DNA of 64,000 nt from Paenibacillus rhizophilus (GCF_003854965.1 NZ_RQPI01000011.1:97820-161819); one strand, 5' to 3'; positions 28,039 through 37,280 are shown, numbered from the stretch's first letter. A program made the numbers and translations. The notes: generated by a model from the letters alone, not told the origin.

Positions 28039-28923
28039 TTACCGCAGGCCGGCGATAACAAGCTCCACCGGCTGCGGTGGCAGCTTCGCGATCAGATCGC
28101 CCTTGGCGCGCAGGCGTTCTTCAATATTGAGCAGATGATAATCCTCTGGCGAGACATTGCGTTCAACCTCGTCCCATGTCAGGGGCGTGGATACGGTAGC
28201 GAGCGGACGGGCGCGGGGGGTATAAGGGGCGGCGAGCGTCTTGCCGCCGTAATGCTGGAGGTAATCGAAGTAGATTTTATCTCCGCGCTGTTTCTTGAGC
28301 CGCTCCAGTGTGAACAACTTAGGATGCTTCTCGGTAACATACCGGCCGACAAAATGCCCGACCTTCCGAAGCTCATCAAACGTAACCCCCTGCTTGATCG
28401 GGACGATAATCTGCACGCCGGTCGCTCCCGACGTCTTCGGCACCGAAGCCAGCCCGAGCGAATTCAGCACCTTCCCGACAATCGCTGCCGCTTCCATAAT
28501 CCTGGGCTCCACCTCACGGGAAGGATCAAGGTCGATCATCCATTCGCAAGGAAGGCTGCTGCCGGCATAATGCAGTGAGGGATGAAATTCCAGGGCGGCC
28601 AAATTGCCCAGCCAGAGCAGCCCGGGAAGCCCGTCCAGCGAGATGTAGTTAATCTCTTCATGCCTAACGGTGCGGACAAAGGGCGGGAGCGGGTCCGGAG
28701 CGTTCTTTTGGTAAAAGGACTTGCCCGGGACTCCATGCGGGTAGCGGATTACCGTCAGCAGCCGGTTCTTGAGATAGCGCAGTAAATACGGCGACAGGGC
28801 GGCAAGCTTCTCCAGATAGATGCGCTTGGTTATTCCCCGCTCCGGCCACAGCGGTTTATCGGGATTGGTGATGGGGACCGTTTGTCCTTCGATGGTAATG
28901 GAGCCTTTGACGGCGGCTGGCAT
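28039..28923 (-). CDS. ligD: LigD-type NHEJ polymerase/primase domain protein
   Basis: 294-residue stand-alone LigD polymerase domain of the archaeo-eukaryotic primase fold. Metal-binding DLDP is seen in WMIDLDPS, and other family segments are TNPDKPLWPERGITKRIYLE, SGATGVQIIVPI and DYLQHYGGKTLAAPYT-like text near the C-terminus. It fills gaps and adds nucleotides at double-strand breaks. In Bacillus LigD (YkoU) this domain is fused behind the ligase; here it is a separate ORF 39 bp after the ligase. Start ATG follows GGAGGAATGCCGT. Confidence 0.92.
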   Translation of the reverse strand: MPAAVKGSITIEGQTVPITNPDKPLWPERGITKRIYLEKLAALSPYLLRYLKNRLLTVIRYPHGVPGKSFYQKNAPDPLPPFVRTVRHEEINYISLDGLPGLLWLGNLAALEFHPSLHYAGSSLPCEWMIDLDPSREVEPRIMEAAAIVGKVLNSLGLASVPKTSGATGVQIIVPIKQGVTFDELRKVGHFVGRYVTEKHPKLFTLERLKKQRGDKIYFDYLQHYGGKTLAAPYTPRARPLATVSTPLTWDEVERNVSPEDYHLLNIEERLRAKGDLIAKLPPQPVELVIAGLR

Positions 28924-28962
28924 ACGGCATTCCTCCAAAAATGAATGAATACAGGGCGGCAA

Positions 28963-29907
28963 TTAACGATTCGGCAGCAGGCACTCTGAGGGAGAGAGAT
29001 CGAGCCTGGCTTGAATGCTGGGATGGCGAAGTGTACCGGATTCAGTCCATTCCAGAAAGTGAATTTTAAATACCAGTTCCGGACGAATCCAGAACGCTCC
29101 TTTGACCCGCTGCGGGATGGAAGCAAACGGCATGTAGTTCACGGCTAGACTGTGTGAAAGAACGGTTAACTCTTGCCAGTCCTTAACTTTCATCTTCCCG
29201 GTGCCCGCGTGTCCGATATAATGCAGACGTCCGTCATCGCCATATAAGCCGAGCAGCAGAGCATTGACCGTGCCGTCCCGGAATGTGACGCCTCCGGCGA
29301 CGGCATTGAGATCGGAAATGATCTTGCACTTGAGCCAGCGCTTGTCTTTCCCGCCCGGTGTGTAGACGCCGTTCACATCCTTGCAGACTATGCCCTCAAG
29401 TCCCTTTGCGCGAGCGGCAGCCAGCAACCCGGCGGAATCGCTGTAGCTCGGTACGGCCTGAACATGCGGGTGAGGCAGCAGCATTTCTTCAAGCAGGCTC
29501 CGGCGCTCGGAGAAGGGCCGGTCCATAGTCCATAACCCGTTGCAGTACAAAATGTCGAATACCATATACAGAACCGGAATTTGCCTGACCGTCGAAGCAA
29601 TGGCGGAATCGTTCTTCAGGCTGTCGCGGCGCATCACTTCGTGAAAAGAAGGTTTTCCTTCACTAAGCGCAATAACCTCACCGTCCAGTATGACGGAATC
29701 CGCTTTGCAGTAGCTTGCCGCTGCCGCGATTTCCGGGTACTGCCTTGTGCGGTTATTTTTCCGCCGATTGATCAGCTCCGTGGAACTCCCGTCATAATAG
29801 GAGAGCATGCGGACGCCGTCCCATTTAATCTGGGCAGTCCACTGCTCTCCTGCAGGCGGCCGGTCTGTAATCATCGGTTCAAACGGAATGATGGGCGTGA
29901 ATTTCAT
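28963..29907 (-). CDS. ATP-dependent DNA ligase (NHEJ ligase)
   Basis: 314-residue ligase: nucleotidyltransferase motif I IKWDGVR with the AMP-accepting Lys28, motif LDGEVIAL, motif GLEGIVCKDVNG, then motif V KRWLKCK, followed by an OB-fold. It seals nicks at repaired breaks and corresponds to the ligase domain of LigD. The frame is open further upstream inside the Ku gene, but the ATG at 29907, 10 nt past the Ku stop, fits the family N-terminus. The ribosome site is weak, so coupling to Ku translation is likely. Confidence 0.92.
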   Translation of the reverse strand: MKFTPIIPFEPMITDRPPAGEQWTAQIKWDGVRMLSYYDGSSTELINRRKNNRTRQYPEIAAAASYCKADSVILDGEVIALSEGKPSFHEVMRRDSLKNDSAIASTVRQIPVLYMVFDILYCNGLWTMDRPFSERRSLLEEMLLPHPHVQAVPSYSDSAGLLAAARAKGLEGIVCKDVNGVYTPGGKDKRWLKCKIISDLNAVAGGVTFRDGTVNALLLGLYGDDGRLHYIGHAGTGKMKVKDWQELTVLSHSLAVNYMPFASIPQRVKGAFWIRPELVFKIHFLEWTESGTLRHPSIQARLDLSPSECLLPNR

Positions 29908-29917
29908 CGGCGCAGCC

Positions 29918-30916
29918 CTAGGATACCGTTTGCTTGCTCTTCGCGCTGCGGCGCTTCGGCTTGGGCGCGATAACAGGCGCCGGGGAAGAAGCGGCGGCCG
30001 CTCCGTCGGACGGTATCGCGCTTCCGGCTGCCGCGGCGCCCTCTGCCGTGCCGCCGCCGGCCTTGGGAGCTGCTTTCTTCCGCCCACCCGCCGTTTTGCG
30101 GGGTTTGGCCGCAGGAGCGCCCGCCGGGCTGCCCGGATCGGACGGAATATGCTGCACGGCCTCTATGCTGGCCTGAAGCGCGGCCATCAGATCGATCACA
30201 TTCGTCTCCTGACGCGCCGGAGCGATGCGGATTTCCTCGCCGGCCACTTTGCTTGAGATCAGGTCCAGCATCCGCTGGCGGTAATCGTCCGTATATTTTC
30301 CCGGCTCGAACGGCGTCGACAGCTGAGATATAAGCAGTTTGGCCATATCCAGCTCCTTGTCGTTCACCGCACCGGCCTCCGGCAGACTCGGTACCTGGGA
30401 CACCGGCCGGATCTCGTCCGGGTAGAACATCGTTTCAATCGACAGGCAATTTTCCAGCACCCGAATCGCGGCAAGACTGCTTTTGGAGCGGATGGATATT
30501 TTGGCGACGCCGATTTTTCCCGTCTGGCGCATCGCTTCCATCAGCAGGCGATAAGCGCCTGCCCCGGCTTGGTCGGGAGAAAGGTAATACGTTTTCTGAA
30601 AATAAATCGGATCGATATCCTTCAAATCCACAAAGTCGAGGATTGTAATATTTTTGGTGCTTTCCTCCGTCAGTGTGTCCAGCTCGTCTTTGTCAAAGAC
30701 GACGAATTTCCCCTTTTCATACTCATAACCTTTGCCGATTTCTTCCCAGGCCACTTCCTTGTCGCACACCGGACATTTTCGCACATAGGACAAGGGACTG
30801 CCGCAAGCCTTATGGATATAGCGCAAGGAGACATCCTTATCCTCAGTGGCCGAGAACATTTTGACCGGAACATGTACAAGTCCGAAGCTGATGGCGCCTT
30901 TCCAAACGGTATGCAT
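29918..30916 (-). CDS. ku: Ku protein, DNA double-strand-break end-binding
   Basis: 332 residues. The N-terminus MHTVWKGAISFGLVHVPVKM and the later LDFVDLKDIDPIYFQKTYYL are diagnostic of bacterial Ku, which forms a homodimeric ring on DNA ends and recruits LigD. The core ends near 250; residues about 258-332 form an Ala/Pro/Lys/Arg-rich disordered tail of the type that binds DNA and ligase. The ATG at 30916 follows GAGGTG. It heads a Ku-ligase-polymerase operon. Confidence 0.95.
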   Translation of the reverse strand: MHTVWKGAISFGLVHVPVKMFSATEDKDVSLRYIHKACGSPLSYVRKCPVCDKEVAWEEIGKGYEYEKGKFVVFDKDELDTLTEESTKNITILDFVDLKDIDPIYFQKTYYLSPDQAGAGAYRLLMEAMRQTGKIGVAKISIRSKSSLAAIRVLENCLSIETMFYPDEIRPVSQVPSLPEAGAVNDKELDMAKLLISQLSTPFEPGKYTDDYRQRMLDLISSKVAGEEIRIAPARQETNVIDLMAALQASIEAVQHIPSDPGSPAGAPAAKPRKTAGGRKKAAPKAGGGTAEGAAAAGSAIPSDGAAAASSPAPVIAPKPKRRSAKSKQTVS

Positions 30917-30956
30917 TGAATAACACCTCATTTTCTAAAAAAATTCCGCTTTGACT

Positions 30957-30963
30957 TAGTATG
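30957..30963 (-). promoter_or_regulatory. Candidate sigma-G -10 element upstream of ku
   Basis: On the minus strand the sequence reads CATACTA, a perfect sigma-G -10 consensus, 40 bp before the Ku start codon. A weak -35 (GGTGTA) lies 17 bp upstream. Bacillus ku/ligD are known forespore genes, which supports this reading. Confidence 0.5.
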
Positions 30964-31111
30964 AACGGCATCTGTCTTTTTACACCTTGAAGAATTTCGG
31001 TTGTGCCGTCCGCCGGATAGAATAGATCTTTTTGCTGCCGGGGAACATAACACTGTCCGGTTTCGGCAAATTCATGGCATGGCGTTATCGCGAATGGAGG
31101 CGGGAAGATCG

Positions 31112-31321
31112 ATGTTTCCGGAAAACGGATGGCAGGAGCAAGAGGAATATCCCGACAGATGCGGGACGGCCGTGAACTGGGAAGAGCTTACCGTGCGGCG
31201 CCGGGAAGAGGAGATTGTTCCGGGCACGGACAATCTGGATGCGGACCGGACAATCGGAGGACTGACGGAGGACAATCCGGACGATCTGGATGATCGGGAT
31301 GAGAAGATCAGGATGAGCTGA
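31112..31321 (+). CDS. Small acidic protein of unknown function
   Basis: 69 residues from the ATG at 31112, which follows GGAGGCGGG with good spacing. Very charged (Asp, Glu, Arg), without membrane segment or recognised domain; the C-terminal half (LDADRTIGGLTEDNPDDLDD) is strongly acidic and probably disordered. It sits 32 bp before sspH on the same strand and head-to-head with ku, so a spore link is possible but unproven. Confidence 0.5.
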   Translation: MFPENGWQEQEEYPDRCGTAVNWEELTVRRREEEIVPGTDNLDADRTIGGLTEDNPDDLDDRDEKIRMS

Positions 31322-31353
31322 AACAGGGTTTTGTATAAAAGGGAGGAACAAAC

Positions 31354-31545
31354 ATGGACATACAGCGTGCGCAGGATATTTTCGCTTCCAAGGATAACAT
31401 TTCCGTACATCTGGACGGTGAATCGGTATGGATCGAGCATGTAGATGCGGCAAACGGCATGGCGACCGTTCAGGTCGGCTCGCGGCCAACCAATGTGCAT
31501 ACGGTCGGCGTGGACCGGCTGGAAGAGCAGAAGCCGAAGCACTAG
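31354..31545 (+). CDS. sspH: H-type small acid-soluble spore protein
   Basis: 63 residues starting MDIQRAQDIFASKDNISVHL, followed by VWIEHVDAANGMATVQV, which match the SspH family of minor spore proteins made in the forespore. Not the DNA-coating alpha/beta type. ATG follows AGGGAGGAACAAAC. Its position beside the ku operon suggests a spore-DNA maintenance neighbourhood. Confidence 0.92.
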   Translation: MDIQRAQDIFASKDNISVHLDGESVWIEHVDAANGMATVQVGSRPTNVHTVGVDRLEEQKPKH

Positions 31546-31582
31546 CAGTTTCTATTTCCTTGAATCTTGTGAACTCAAACCA

Positions 31583-31609
31583 AGAGCCCACGCGGAATGC
31601 GCGGGCTCT
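31583..31609. terminator. Hairpin between convergent sspH and MFS genes
   Basis: AGAGCCC-A-CGC pairs with GCG-C-GGGCTCT (one mismatch). Flanks are only mildly T-rich. Confidence 0.55.
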
Positions 31610-31663
31610 GATTGTTGTAGGACTGCCGCTGCTTTTCGCCATCCGCTGCTTGTCAGGGCCATT

Positions 31664-32947
31664 TCATTGCCTAATGAACAATGCGCTGACAGCCCCTGCC
31701 GCAGCCAAGGCTACGCAGATATAGAGCGCTATGATGCCGCTGCCCGCCGCTTCGCTGAAGTAGGCCAGAATGGGCGCGGCCACGGCGCCGCCGCCGTTGC
31801 CGAATATCGTGTACATGGAGCTGGACCGAATAGCCGCTTTCGAATCGACCAGTTCGGAAGGCAGCGACCAGAAGGGACCGCTGACAATGGACGTCGAGGC
31901 GAACGCCAGAATAAGCATGAAGCCCAGCCACTTGATGGAAGTATGCGGTACCGCAACAATCGTGACGACCGACAGCAGGGCTCCGATCAACAGAACGGGA
32001 TAACGCCGTCCTTTAAACACAAAGTCGGAAATAATCCCGCCCAGAGGCGCGGCCACGAAGGTAACGAAAAAAGTGGCTCCCAGCATCGCTGACGCGGTCT
32101 TTTCCGGAATCTCCAAATCGACGGACAGCAGGCGCGGCAGGAAAGAGCTCAGACCGTAAATAAGCCAGCCGTTGACGAATACATAGACGGCAGCCGCCCA
32201 AACCCTTGACCGGCGCAGCGCTTCTTTCATGGTTTTAGGCTTGATATACTTCAAATTTCCCGTCGCCGTTCTTGGGTTCTGCTGCGGAACGTTATTTCCG
32301 CCCAGCAAATGATCGATCGAAGTCACGCCGGGATAGACCTCATTCAAGCCTTTTACAGTGAAATACACCACAGCAGCCAGGATCACTCCCGGCACGCAGA
32401 CCATTATCGCGCTTGCCATCTGCCATGACATGCCTGTATCGGTCAGCATCGGGCCGACAATCGAGGGAACGGAAAAGCCTACGCCCTGAAACCCGAACAA
32501 AATGCCTGAAGCGATGCCTCTCTGCCTGGTAGGAAACCATACGGAAGTCCCGCCGACGATTGCGCCGATGATTAGCCCGCCCGAAATGCCCTGAAAGAAA
32601 CGCAGCGCCAATATGGCCGTATAGCTGTCTCCCGCCACCGGAAAGAGCAAAGTGACGGCGGTATTGATCAGAATACCGGCCGTAACGGTTTTACGCGGAC
32701 CCCATTTTGCGCCCCATGCCCCTCCGATGAGAGGAAAGAGTGTATAAGCGATCATGGAGGATGTGATCAGAAGGGTAACCTCCGTCACCGTAATCTTCCA
32801 TTCCCTTTGAATGGTAATTCCGAATACGGAAATCAATTGCAGACTCATAAAAAAATGTGCGAAAACAATCACATGGATAATTAATACGTACCAGCGATAG
32901 ACAGGGGGAGCATCGAGTTTCTTAACTGGATTCTTCGATTGTCTCAT
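31664..32947 (-). CDS. MFS transporter
   Basis: 427 residues with 12 predicted transmembrane helices. The loop 2-3 motif appears as GGAWGAKWGPRKTV, the usual major facilitator signature, and the second half repeats it weakly (GGIISDFVFKGRRYPV). The substrate cannot be assigned; the family resemblance is to carboxylate-type or OFA-like carriers, but this is weak. The ATG at 32947 follows AAAGGAGATGAG; the longer frame has no ribosome site. Monocistronic. Confidence 0.85.
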   Translation of the reverse strand: MRQSKNPVKKLDAPPVYRWYVLIIHVIVFAHFFMSLQLISVFGITIQREWKITVTEVTLLITSSMIAYTLFPLIGGAWGAKWGPRKTVTAGILINTAVTLLFPVAGDSYTAILALRFFQGISGGLIIGAIVGGTSVWFPTRQRGIASGILFGFQGVGFSVPSIVGPMLTDTGMSWQMASAIMVCVPGVILAAVVYFTVKGLNEVYPGVTSIDHLLGGNNVPQQNPRTATGNLKYIKPKTMKEALRRSRVWAAAVYVFVNGWLIYGLSSFLPRLLSVDLEIPEKTASAMLGATFFVTFVAAPLGGIISDFVFKGRRYPVLLIGALLSVVTIVAVPHTSIKWLGFMLILAFASTSIVSGPFWSLPSELVDSKAAIRSSSMYTIFGNGGGAVAAPILAYFSEAAGSGIIALYICVALAAAGAVSALFIRQ

Positions 32948-33228
32948 ATGCTCATCTCCTTTCTCAATATCGGACCGTAACAACATAATGATGATATTTA
33001 AAAATTCTCGTTCAGGTGCAAAAATGCTGTTATAATTTTGTTGAACCAGAGAGACCGAAAACTTTCCGGCCGCATTTTGGTGAACCGTGGCAGTCGCCAA
33101 GACAAGAAATGATTAAACACAAACCGACAGCACCCAAACATCTGTTAAAGAAGGGCTTGCTGCTCCTTAGTTGGTTAAACTTGGTATTTATAAGCTTAGC
33201 TTTATACAAAAAGAAATGAGTTGATCAC

Positions 33229-34224
33229 TTGAAACCTTTGCTTTACGGCGTCTGTTCGGCGCTGTTCTTTGCCATCACCTTTGTACTAAACCGCCGGATG
33301 GAGCTGTCCGGAGGAAGCTGGGCATGGAGTTCCTCGCTCAGGTATTTGTTCACCCTGCCTTTTTTGCTGGCCCTCGTGGCCGGACGCCGCAGATTGAAGC
33401 CGCTTCTTCGAGAGATGGCTGACAAGCCCTGGTCCTGGCTGCTGTGGGGCACGGTCGGCTTCGGCCTGTTCTATGCCCCGATTACCTTTGCGGCGGCTTA
33501 CGCCCCGGGCTGGCTGACGGCCGGAACGTGGCAGATTACGATTATTTCCGGCTCCTTGCTCGCGCCGCTGTTTGTTACCCGGATACAAGGACCTCAAGGA
33601 TTTGTGGCCGGAAGGGGCAAAATTCCGCTTCGCGGACTTGGCCTTTCCGTAATCATTCTCGCGGGCGTTGCGGTGCTTCAACTGGAGCATGCCCAGAAGC
33701 TGTCGGTGTCTCAAGTGCTGCTCGGCATCGTGCCCGTGCTCGTCGCTTCCTTTGCCTATCCGCTCGGCAACCGCAAGACGATGGAGCTGTGCGGCGGCAG
33801 GCTGGACGTATTCCAGCGCATTCTTGGAATGACTCTTGCCAGCATGCCCTTCTGGATATTGGTCGCGCTGTTCGGCTGGAAGGAGTCTGGCCTTCCTTCC
33901 CAGGGCCAACTGGTCCAGTCAGCCATTATCGCGCTTTCATCGGGCGTTGTGGCGACGGTGCTGTTCTTCCGGGCCACCGATATGGTCAGACACAGCATGA
34001 CGGGACTGGCGGCGGTGGAGGCAACACAGTCGCTTGAGGTACTGTTTGCTCTGCTTGGGGAGATGCTTATACTGTCCGCTCCCGCTCCGACCGTTCTGTC
34101 ATGGGCCGGAATTGCCGTTATTATTATTGGCATGATCTTGCATAGCTTATTCTCCCATTCCAAACCGGAGAAGGAACGCACCGAAAAGCAAACTGAACGA
34201 GAGAGCGTTTCTGCGGCGCAGTGA
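33229..34224 (+). CDS. Multidrug-resistance efflux transporter family protein (DMT superfamily)
   Basis: 331 residues with about ten transmembrane helices, N-terminus LLYGVCSALFFAITFVLNR and C-terminal EATQSLEVLFALLGE typical of EamA-like/PF13536 carriers. Start TTG at 33229 has only a weak upstream purine stretch (GAGTTGATC), so the start is moderately sure. Substrate unknown. Confidence 0.82.
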   Translation: MKPLLYGVCSALFFAITFVLNRRMELSGGSWAWSSSLRYLFTLPFLLALVAGRRRLKPLLREMADKPWSWLLWGTVGFGLFYAPITFAAAYAPGWLTAGTWQITIISGSLLAPLFVTRIQGPQGFVAGRGKIPLRGLGLSVIILAGVAVLQLEHAQKLSVSQVLLGIVPVLVASFAYPLGNRKTMELCGGRLDVFQRILGMTLASMPFWILVALFGWKESGLPSQGQLVQSAIIALSSGVVATVLFFRATDMVRHSMTGLAAVEATQSLEVLFALLGEMLILSAPAPTVLSWAGIAVIIIGMILHSLFSHSKPEKERTEKQTERESVSAAQ

Positions 34225-34236
34225 GACCCGGGCGTG

Positions 34237-34265
34237 TTGCGGTAAGGCTGTGGGACCGATATAAT
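34237..34265 (+). promoter_or_regulatory. Promoter of the tsaE-tsaB-rimI-tsaD operon
   Basis: TTGCGG, 17-bp spacer, TATAAT; the start codon of tsaE lies about 60 bp downstream. Confidence 0.7.
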
Positions 34266-34326
34266 AAAATGTATTCAAAATTTCGGACGATAGCTGCGGA
34301 TACGCCGCTCTGTCAAAGGATGGTTG

Positions 34327-34815
34327 TTGCAGTTGGAAAATAATCCGGAAGCGGTATTTACCTTCCGTTCACGCAGCCTGCGGGAGACGGAAGCACTGGC
34401 GGCGGAGCTGGCCGCAGCGGCAGCGCCGGGCTGGGTCATCGGACTCGACGGCGATTTGGGCGCCGGCAAGACGGCGTTCTCGCAGAGCTTTGCCCGGCAT
34501 TTGGAAGTCCCGGGCATTGTCAGCAGTCCTACGTTTACCATTATCAAGGAATATGCGGGCCGTGTCCCGCTGTACCATATGGATGTGTACCGGCTGTCTC
34601 TTGAGGAGGCGGACGAGCTTGGCTTGGACGAATATTTTTTTGGACAGGGAATTTGTCTGGTGGAATGGAGCAGCATTATTGCGGAGCTGATGCCTGAACG
34701 GCATATGCATATCCGCCTGGAGTCGACCGGGCCGGAGGAACGCGTGATTACAGTGGCCGGAACCGGAGAGCCTTATGCGGGCGTCTGCCGCGGACTGATA
34801 CAGAAGTGGGGTTAA
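34327..34815 (+). CDS. tsaE: tRNA t6A biosynthesis ATPase TsaE
   Basis: About 162 residues. Walker A GDLGAGKT lies at about residues 41-48, followed by SSPTFTIIKEY and HMDVYRL, the TsaE signatures. It cycles the TsaB-TsaD complex that makes the threonylcarbamoyl adenosine at tRNA position 37. Several in-frame TTG codons (34324, 34327, 34333) follow AAAGGA; 34327 has the best spacing but the start is not certain. Confidence 0.93.
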   Translation: MQLENNPEAVFTFRSRSLRETEALAAELAAAAAPGWVIGLDGDLGAGKTAFSQSFARHLEVPGIVSSPTFTIIKEYAGRVPLYHMDVYRLSLEEADELGLDEYFFGQGICLVEWSSIIAELMPERHMHIRLESTGPEERVITVAGTGEPYAGVCRGLIQKWG

Positions 34816-34821
34816 GAAAGA

Positions 34822-35655
34822 ATGACGAGTGCAAATGAACAGCCGCGCAAGCGGTTTTTGGCGTTGGATACGGCGACGGCATCGCTGGGCGTGGCGGTGA
34901 CCGAAAGCGGCAGAGTGGTTCATGAAATCAATGCGTCGGGAGAACGAAACCATTCCGTGCATCTTCTGCCGATCATCGGGGAGGCGCTGCAGGCTTCGGG
35001 CGGCGCCGGCATGCTGGAAGGCATCACCGTCGGCGTGGGCCCGGGCTCCTATACGGGAACCCGGATTGCCGTGACGGCGGCCAAATCGCTGGCGTGGAGC
35101 TGGAAGCTCCCCGTCTGCGGCGTGTCCACCCTTCAGGCGCTGGCCTGGGGCGGCTGGAATGCCGGTTCGGGAAGCCCTGATGAAGCCGCCGCCGAAAGCG
35201 TGCGGCCAGAAGACCGCTTCGGGCCGGACTGGATTGTTCCGCTGCTCGACGCGCGGCGCGGGCAGGCTTATACAGCGCTGTTCGCCGCAGACGGCGGAAA
35301 CGCGCCGCGGCGACTGGCGCCGGACTCAATCCGCTTGATGGCGGACTGGGTGCAGTCCCTTGCGGAGCGCCTGGAGGAAGCGAAGGCGCAGGGGGAACGT
35401 CCCCGCCGCGTATGGTTTGTCGGCGAGGCGGCGGCGCATGGCGGCGCGGATTCGCTGAAGCCGCTGGAGGGCGCCGCCGAGCTGCGCGTTCTGCCTTATG
35501 ATCTGGAAGGGCGCTGGATCGGATTTTTGGGGGAAGCTCGGCACGCTTCGGGAGACATCGACGATGTGCACAGCCTGATCCCGAATTATACGCAGCTTGC
35601 GGAAGCGGAAGCGAGTTTGCTTAAAGCCGGCAAAGGGGGCGTGAAATCGAAATGA
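34822..35655 (+). CDS. tsaB: tRNA t6A biosynthesis protein TsaB
   Basis: 277-residue paralogue of TsaD with the ASKHA fold: N-terminal LALDTATASLGVAV, then GVGPGSYTGTRIAVTAAKSLAW, the TsaB hallmark. It lacks the metal-binding histidines of TsaD and acts as its partner. It lies 6 nt after tsaE and overlaps rimI by four bases (ATGA). Confidence 0.95.
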   Translation: MTSANEQPRKRFLALDTATASLGVAVTESGRVVHEINASGERNHSVHLLPIIGEALQASGGAGMLEGITVGVGPGSYTGTRIAVTAAKSLAWSWKLPVCGVSTLQALAWGGWNAGSGSPDEAAAESVRPEDRFGPDWIVPLLDARRGQAYTALFAADGGNAPRRLAPDSIRLMADWVQSLAERLEEAKAQGERPRRVWFVGEAAAHGGADSLKPLEGAAELRVLPYDLEGRWIGFLGEARHASGDIDDVHSLIPNYTQLAEAEASLLKAGKGGVKSK

Positions 35656-36146
35656 TGGAAGCTGAACCGGCAAAAGGGCGGGAAGAAGGCCTTGTTTTTC
35701 GGCTCATGAAAGTGGAGGATATCCCGGATATTCTCGTAATTGAACGGGAAGCCTTTACGATGCCCTGGACGGAAGAAGCCTTCCGCAATGAGCTGACGCA
35801 TAACCATTTTGCCAAATACATGATTATGGAATTTGACGGCCGCATTATCGGCTACGCGGGAATGTGGGCGATTGTGGATGAAGCGCATGTCACGAATATC
35901 GCGCTGCTGGAGGCGTACCGGGGGCGCAAATGGGGCGAAAGGCTGCTGGACGAGCTGATGAAGACCGCCTCCTATCTCGGGATGAAATCGATCACCCTGG
36001 AAGTGCGGGTATCAAACGAAGTCGCCCAGAATTTGTACCGCAAAAAGGGTTTCCGGCCCGCCGGACTCCGCAAAGGATATTACTCCGACAACCGCGAGGA
36101 TGCAATGATAATGTGGGCGGATCTGCCCTCATATCTGGATATGTAA
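35652..36146 (+). CDS. rimI: Ribosomal protein S18 alanine N-acetyltransferase
   Basis: 164-residue GNAT enzyme: VEDIPDILVIEREAFTMPW at the N-terminus and the acetyl-CoA loop region VTNIALLEAYRGRKWGERLLDEL, then NLYRKKGFRPAGLRKGYY. RimI acetylates the N-terminus of S18; Gcn5-type acceptors vary. The ATG overlaps the tsaB stop; a second ATG follows immediately. The tsaB-rimI-tsaD order is classical. Confidence 0.93.
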   Translation: MMEAEPAKGREEGLVFRLMKVEDIPDILVIEREAFTMPWTEEAFRNELTHNHFAKYMIMEFDGRIIGYAGMWAIVDEAHVTNIALLEAYRGRKWGERLLDELMKTASYLGMKSITLEVRVSNEVAQNLYRKKGFRPAGLRKGYYSDNREDAMIMWADLPSYLDM

Positions 36147-36183
36147 TAGCGTACAGGGTTATGGAAGGAAGAGTGGGAATGGA

Positions 36184-37233
36184 ATGAAGGACGAAACGGG
36201 AGCTGAAAAGCCTGTCTATATATTGGCGATCGAAACGAGCTGCGACGAGACGTCGGCGGCTGTCGTAAAGAACGGCTGCGAGGTGCTGTCAAACATCATT
36301 TCCAGCCAAATTGAAACCCACCGCGCTTTCGGTGGGGTAGTGCCCGAAGTGGCCTCCCGCAAGCATGTGGAGGTTATTACCCTGATCGTTGAAGAGGCGC
36401 TTGCCCGGGCGGAAATAACGCCGGATAGGCTGAACGCGGTGGCGGTAACGCAGGGCCCGGGCCTGGTCGGAGCTTTGCTGGTCGGCGTTGTGGCCGCCAA
36501 AGCGCTCGCGCTGGCCTGGAATAAGCCGCTGATCGGGACGCATCATATTGCCGGACATATTTACGCGGGCCGGCTGGTGAAGGAACTGAAGTACCCGTGC
36601 ATGGCGCTGGTAGCTTCAGGAGGGCATACGGAGCTGGTCAGTCTGGAATCCGAAGGGCGTTTCCGGATTATCGGGCGTACACGCGACGACGCGGTCGGCG
36701 AGGCTTACGACAAGGTAGCCCGGGCGCTCGGGTTCCCTTATCCCGGAGGCCCGCATGTGGATAAGCTGGCGCATGAAGCGGCGGAAGCTGCGGCGCTCCC
36801 CCGGGTATGGCTGGAGCCGGATTCCTACGATTTCAGCCTCAGCGGCTTGAAGTCGGCGGTTCTGAATCTCGTGAACCAGAGCCGGATGAAAGGGCAGGAG
36901 CCCGATGCAGCGGCTATCGCCCGGGGATTTCAGGAGTCCGTCGTCGAGGTGCTGGTCGAAAAAGCCGTCCGCGCCGTCCGCGCCACCCATGCGCGGCAGC
37001 TGCTGCTCTGCGGCGGGGTCGCCGCGAACCGGGGTCTGCGTGAAGCGCTGACGGCCCGCTGCGAAGAAGAGGGCATCGAACTGATCATCCCTCCCGCCGT
37101 CTACTGTACGGATAACGCCGCCATGATTGGCGCCGCGGCTTACACCAAGTGGCTTCATGACGGCGGCACTCCGCTGGACATGGTAGCCGATCCCGGCTTC
37201 TCTCTTGAAAATTGGTCGGTACAGACCTATTGA
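36184..37233 (+). CDS. tsaD: tRNA N6-adenosine threonylcarbamoyltransferase TsaD
   Basis: 349-residue catalytic subunit of t6A synthesis. ETSCDETSAAVV opens the ASKHA fold; metal ligands His121 and His125 (THHIAGH) and Asp310 (YCTDNAAM) are present. LVASGGHTEL and GEAYDKVARALGFPYPGGP are the other family signatures. It closes the operon. Its stop codon overlaps the -35 of the leuA promoter, so leader transcription starts immediately behind it. Confidence 0.96.
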   Translation: MKDETGAEKPVYILAIETSCDETSAAVVKNGCEVLSNIISSQIETHRAFGGVVPEVASRKHVEVITLIVEEALARAEITPDRLNAVAVTQGPGLVGALLVGVVAAKALALAWNKPLIGTHHIAGHIYAGRLVKELKYPCMALVASGGHTELVSLESEGRFRIIGRTRDDAVGEAYDKVARALGFPYPGGPHVDKLAHEAAEAAALPRVWLEPDSYDFSLSGLKSAVLNLVNQSRMKGQEPDAAAIARGFQESVVEVLVEKAVRAVRATHARQLLLCGGVAANRGLREALTARCEEEGIELIIPPAVYCTDNAAMIGAAAYTKWLHDGGTPLDMVADPGFSLENWSVQTY

Positions 37234-37259
37234 CAGCAGGGAAGGCCCGCGCGTATAAT
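37230..37259 (+). promoter_or_regulatory. leuA leader promoter
   Basis: TTGACA, 18-bp spacer, TATAAT; the -35 overlaps the tsaD stop codon. Transcription should start near 37266, just before the first T-box. Confidence 0.85.
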
Positions 37260-37280
37260 CGTGGCAATCATAATGACAAA

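Noticed and set aside
33016..33219. 67-codon ORF between the MFS and efflux genes, ending in a hydrophobic segment
   Set aside because: No ribosome site at either possible ATG, no family resemblance; it lies where divergent promoters must be. A short membrane peptide cannot be excluded.
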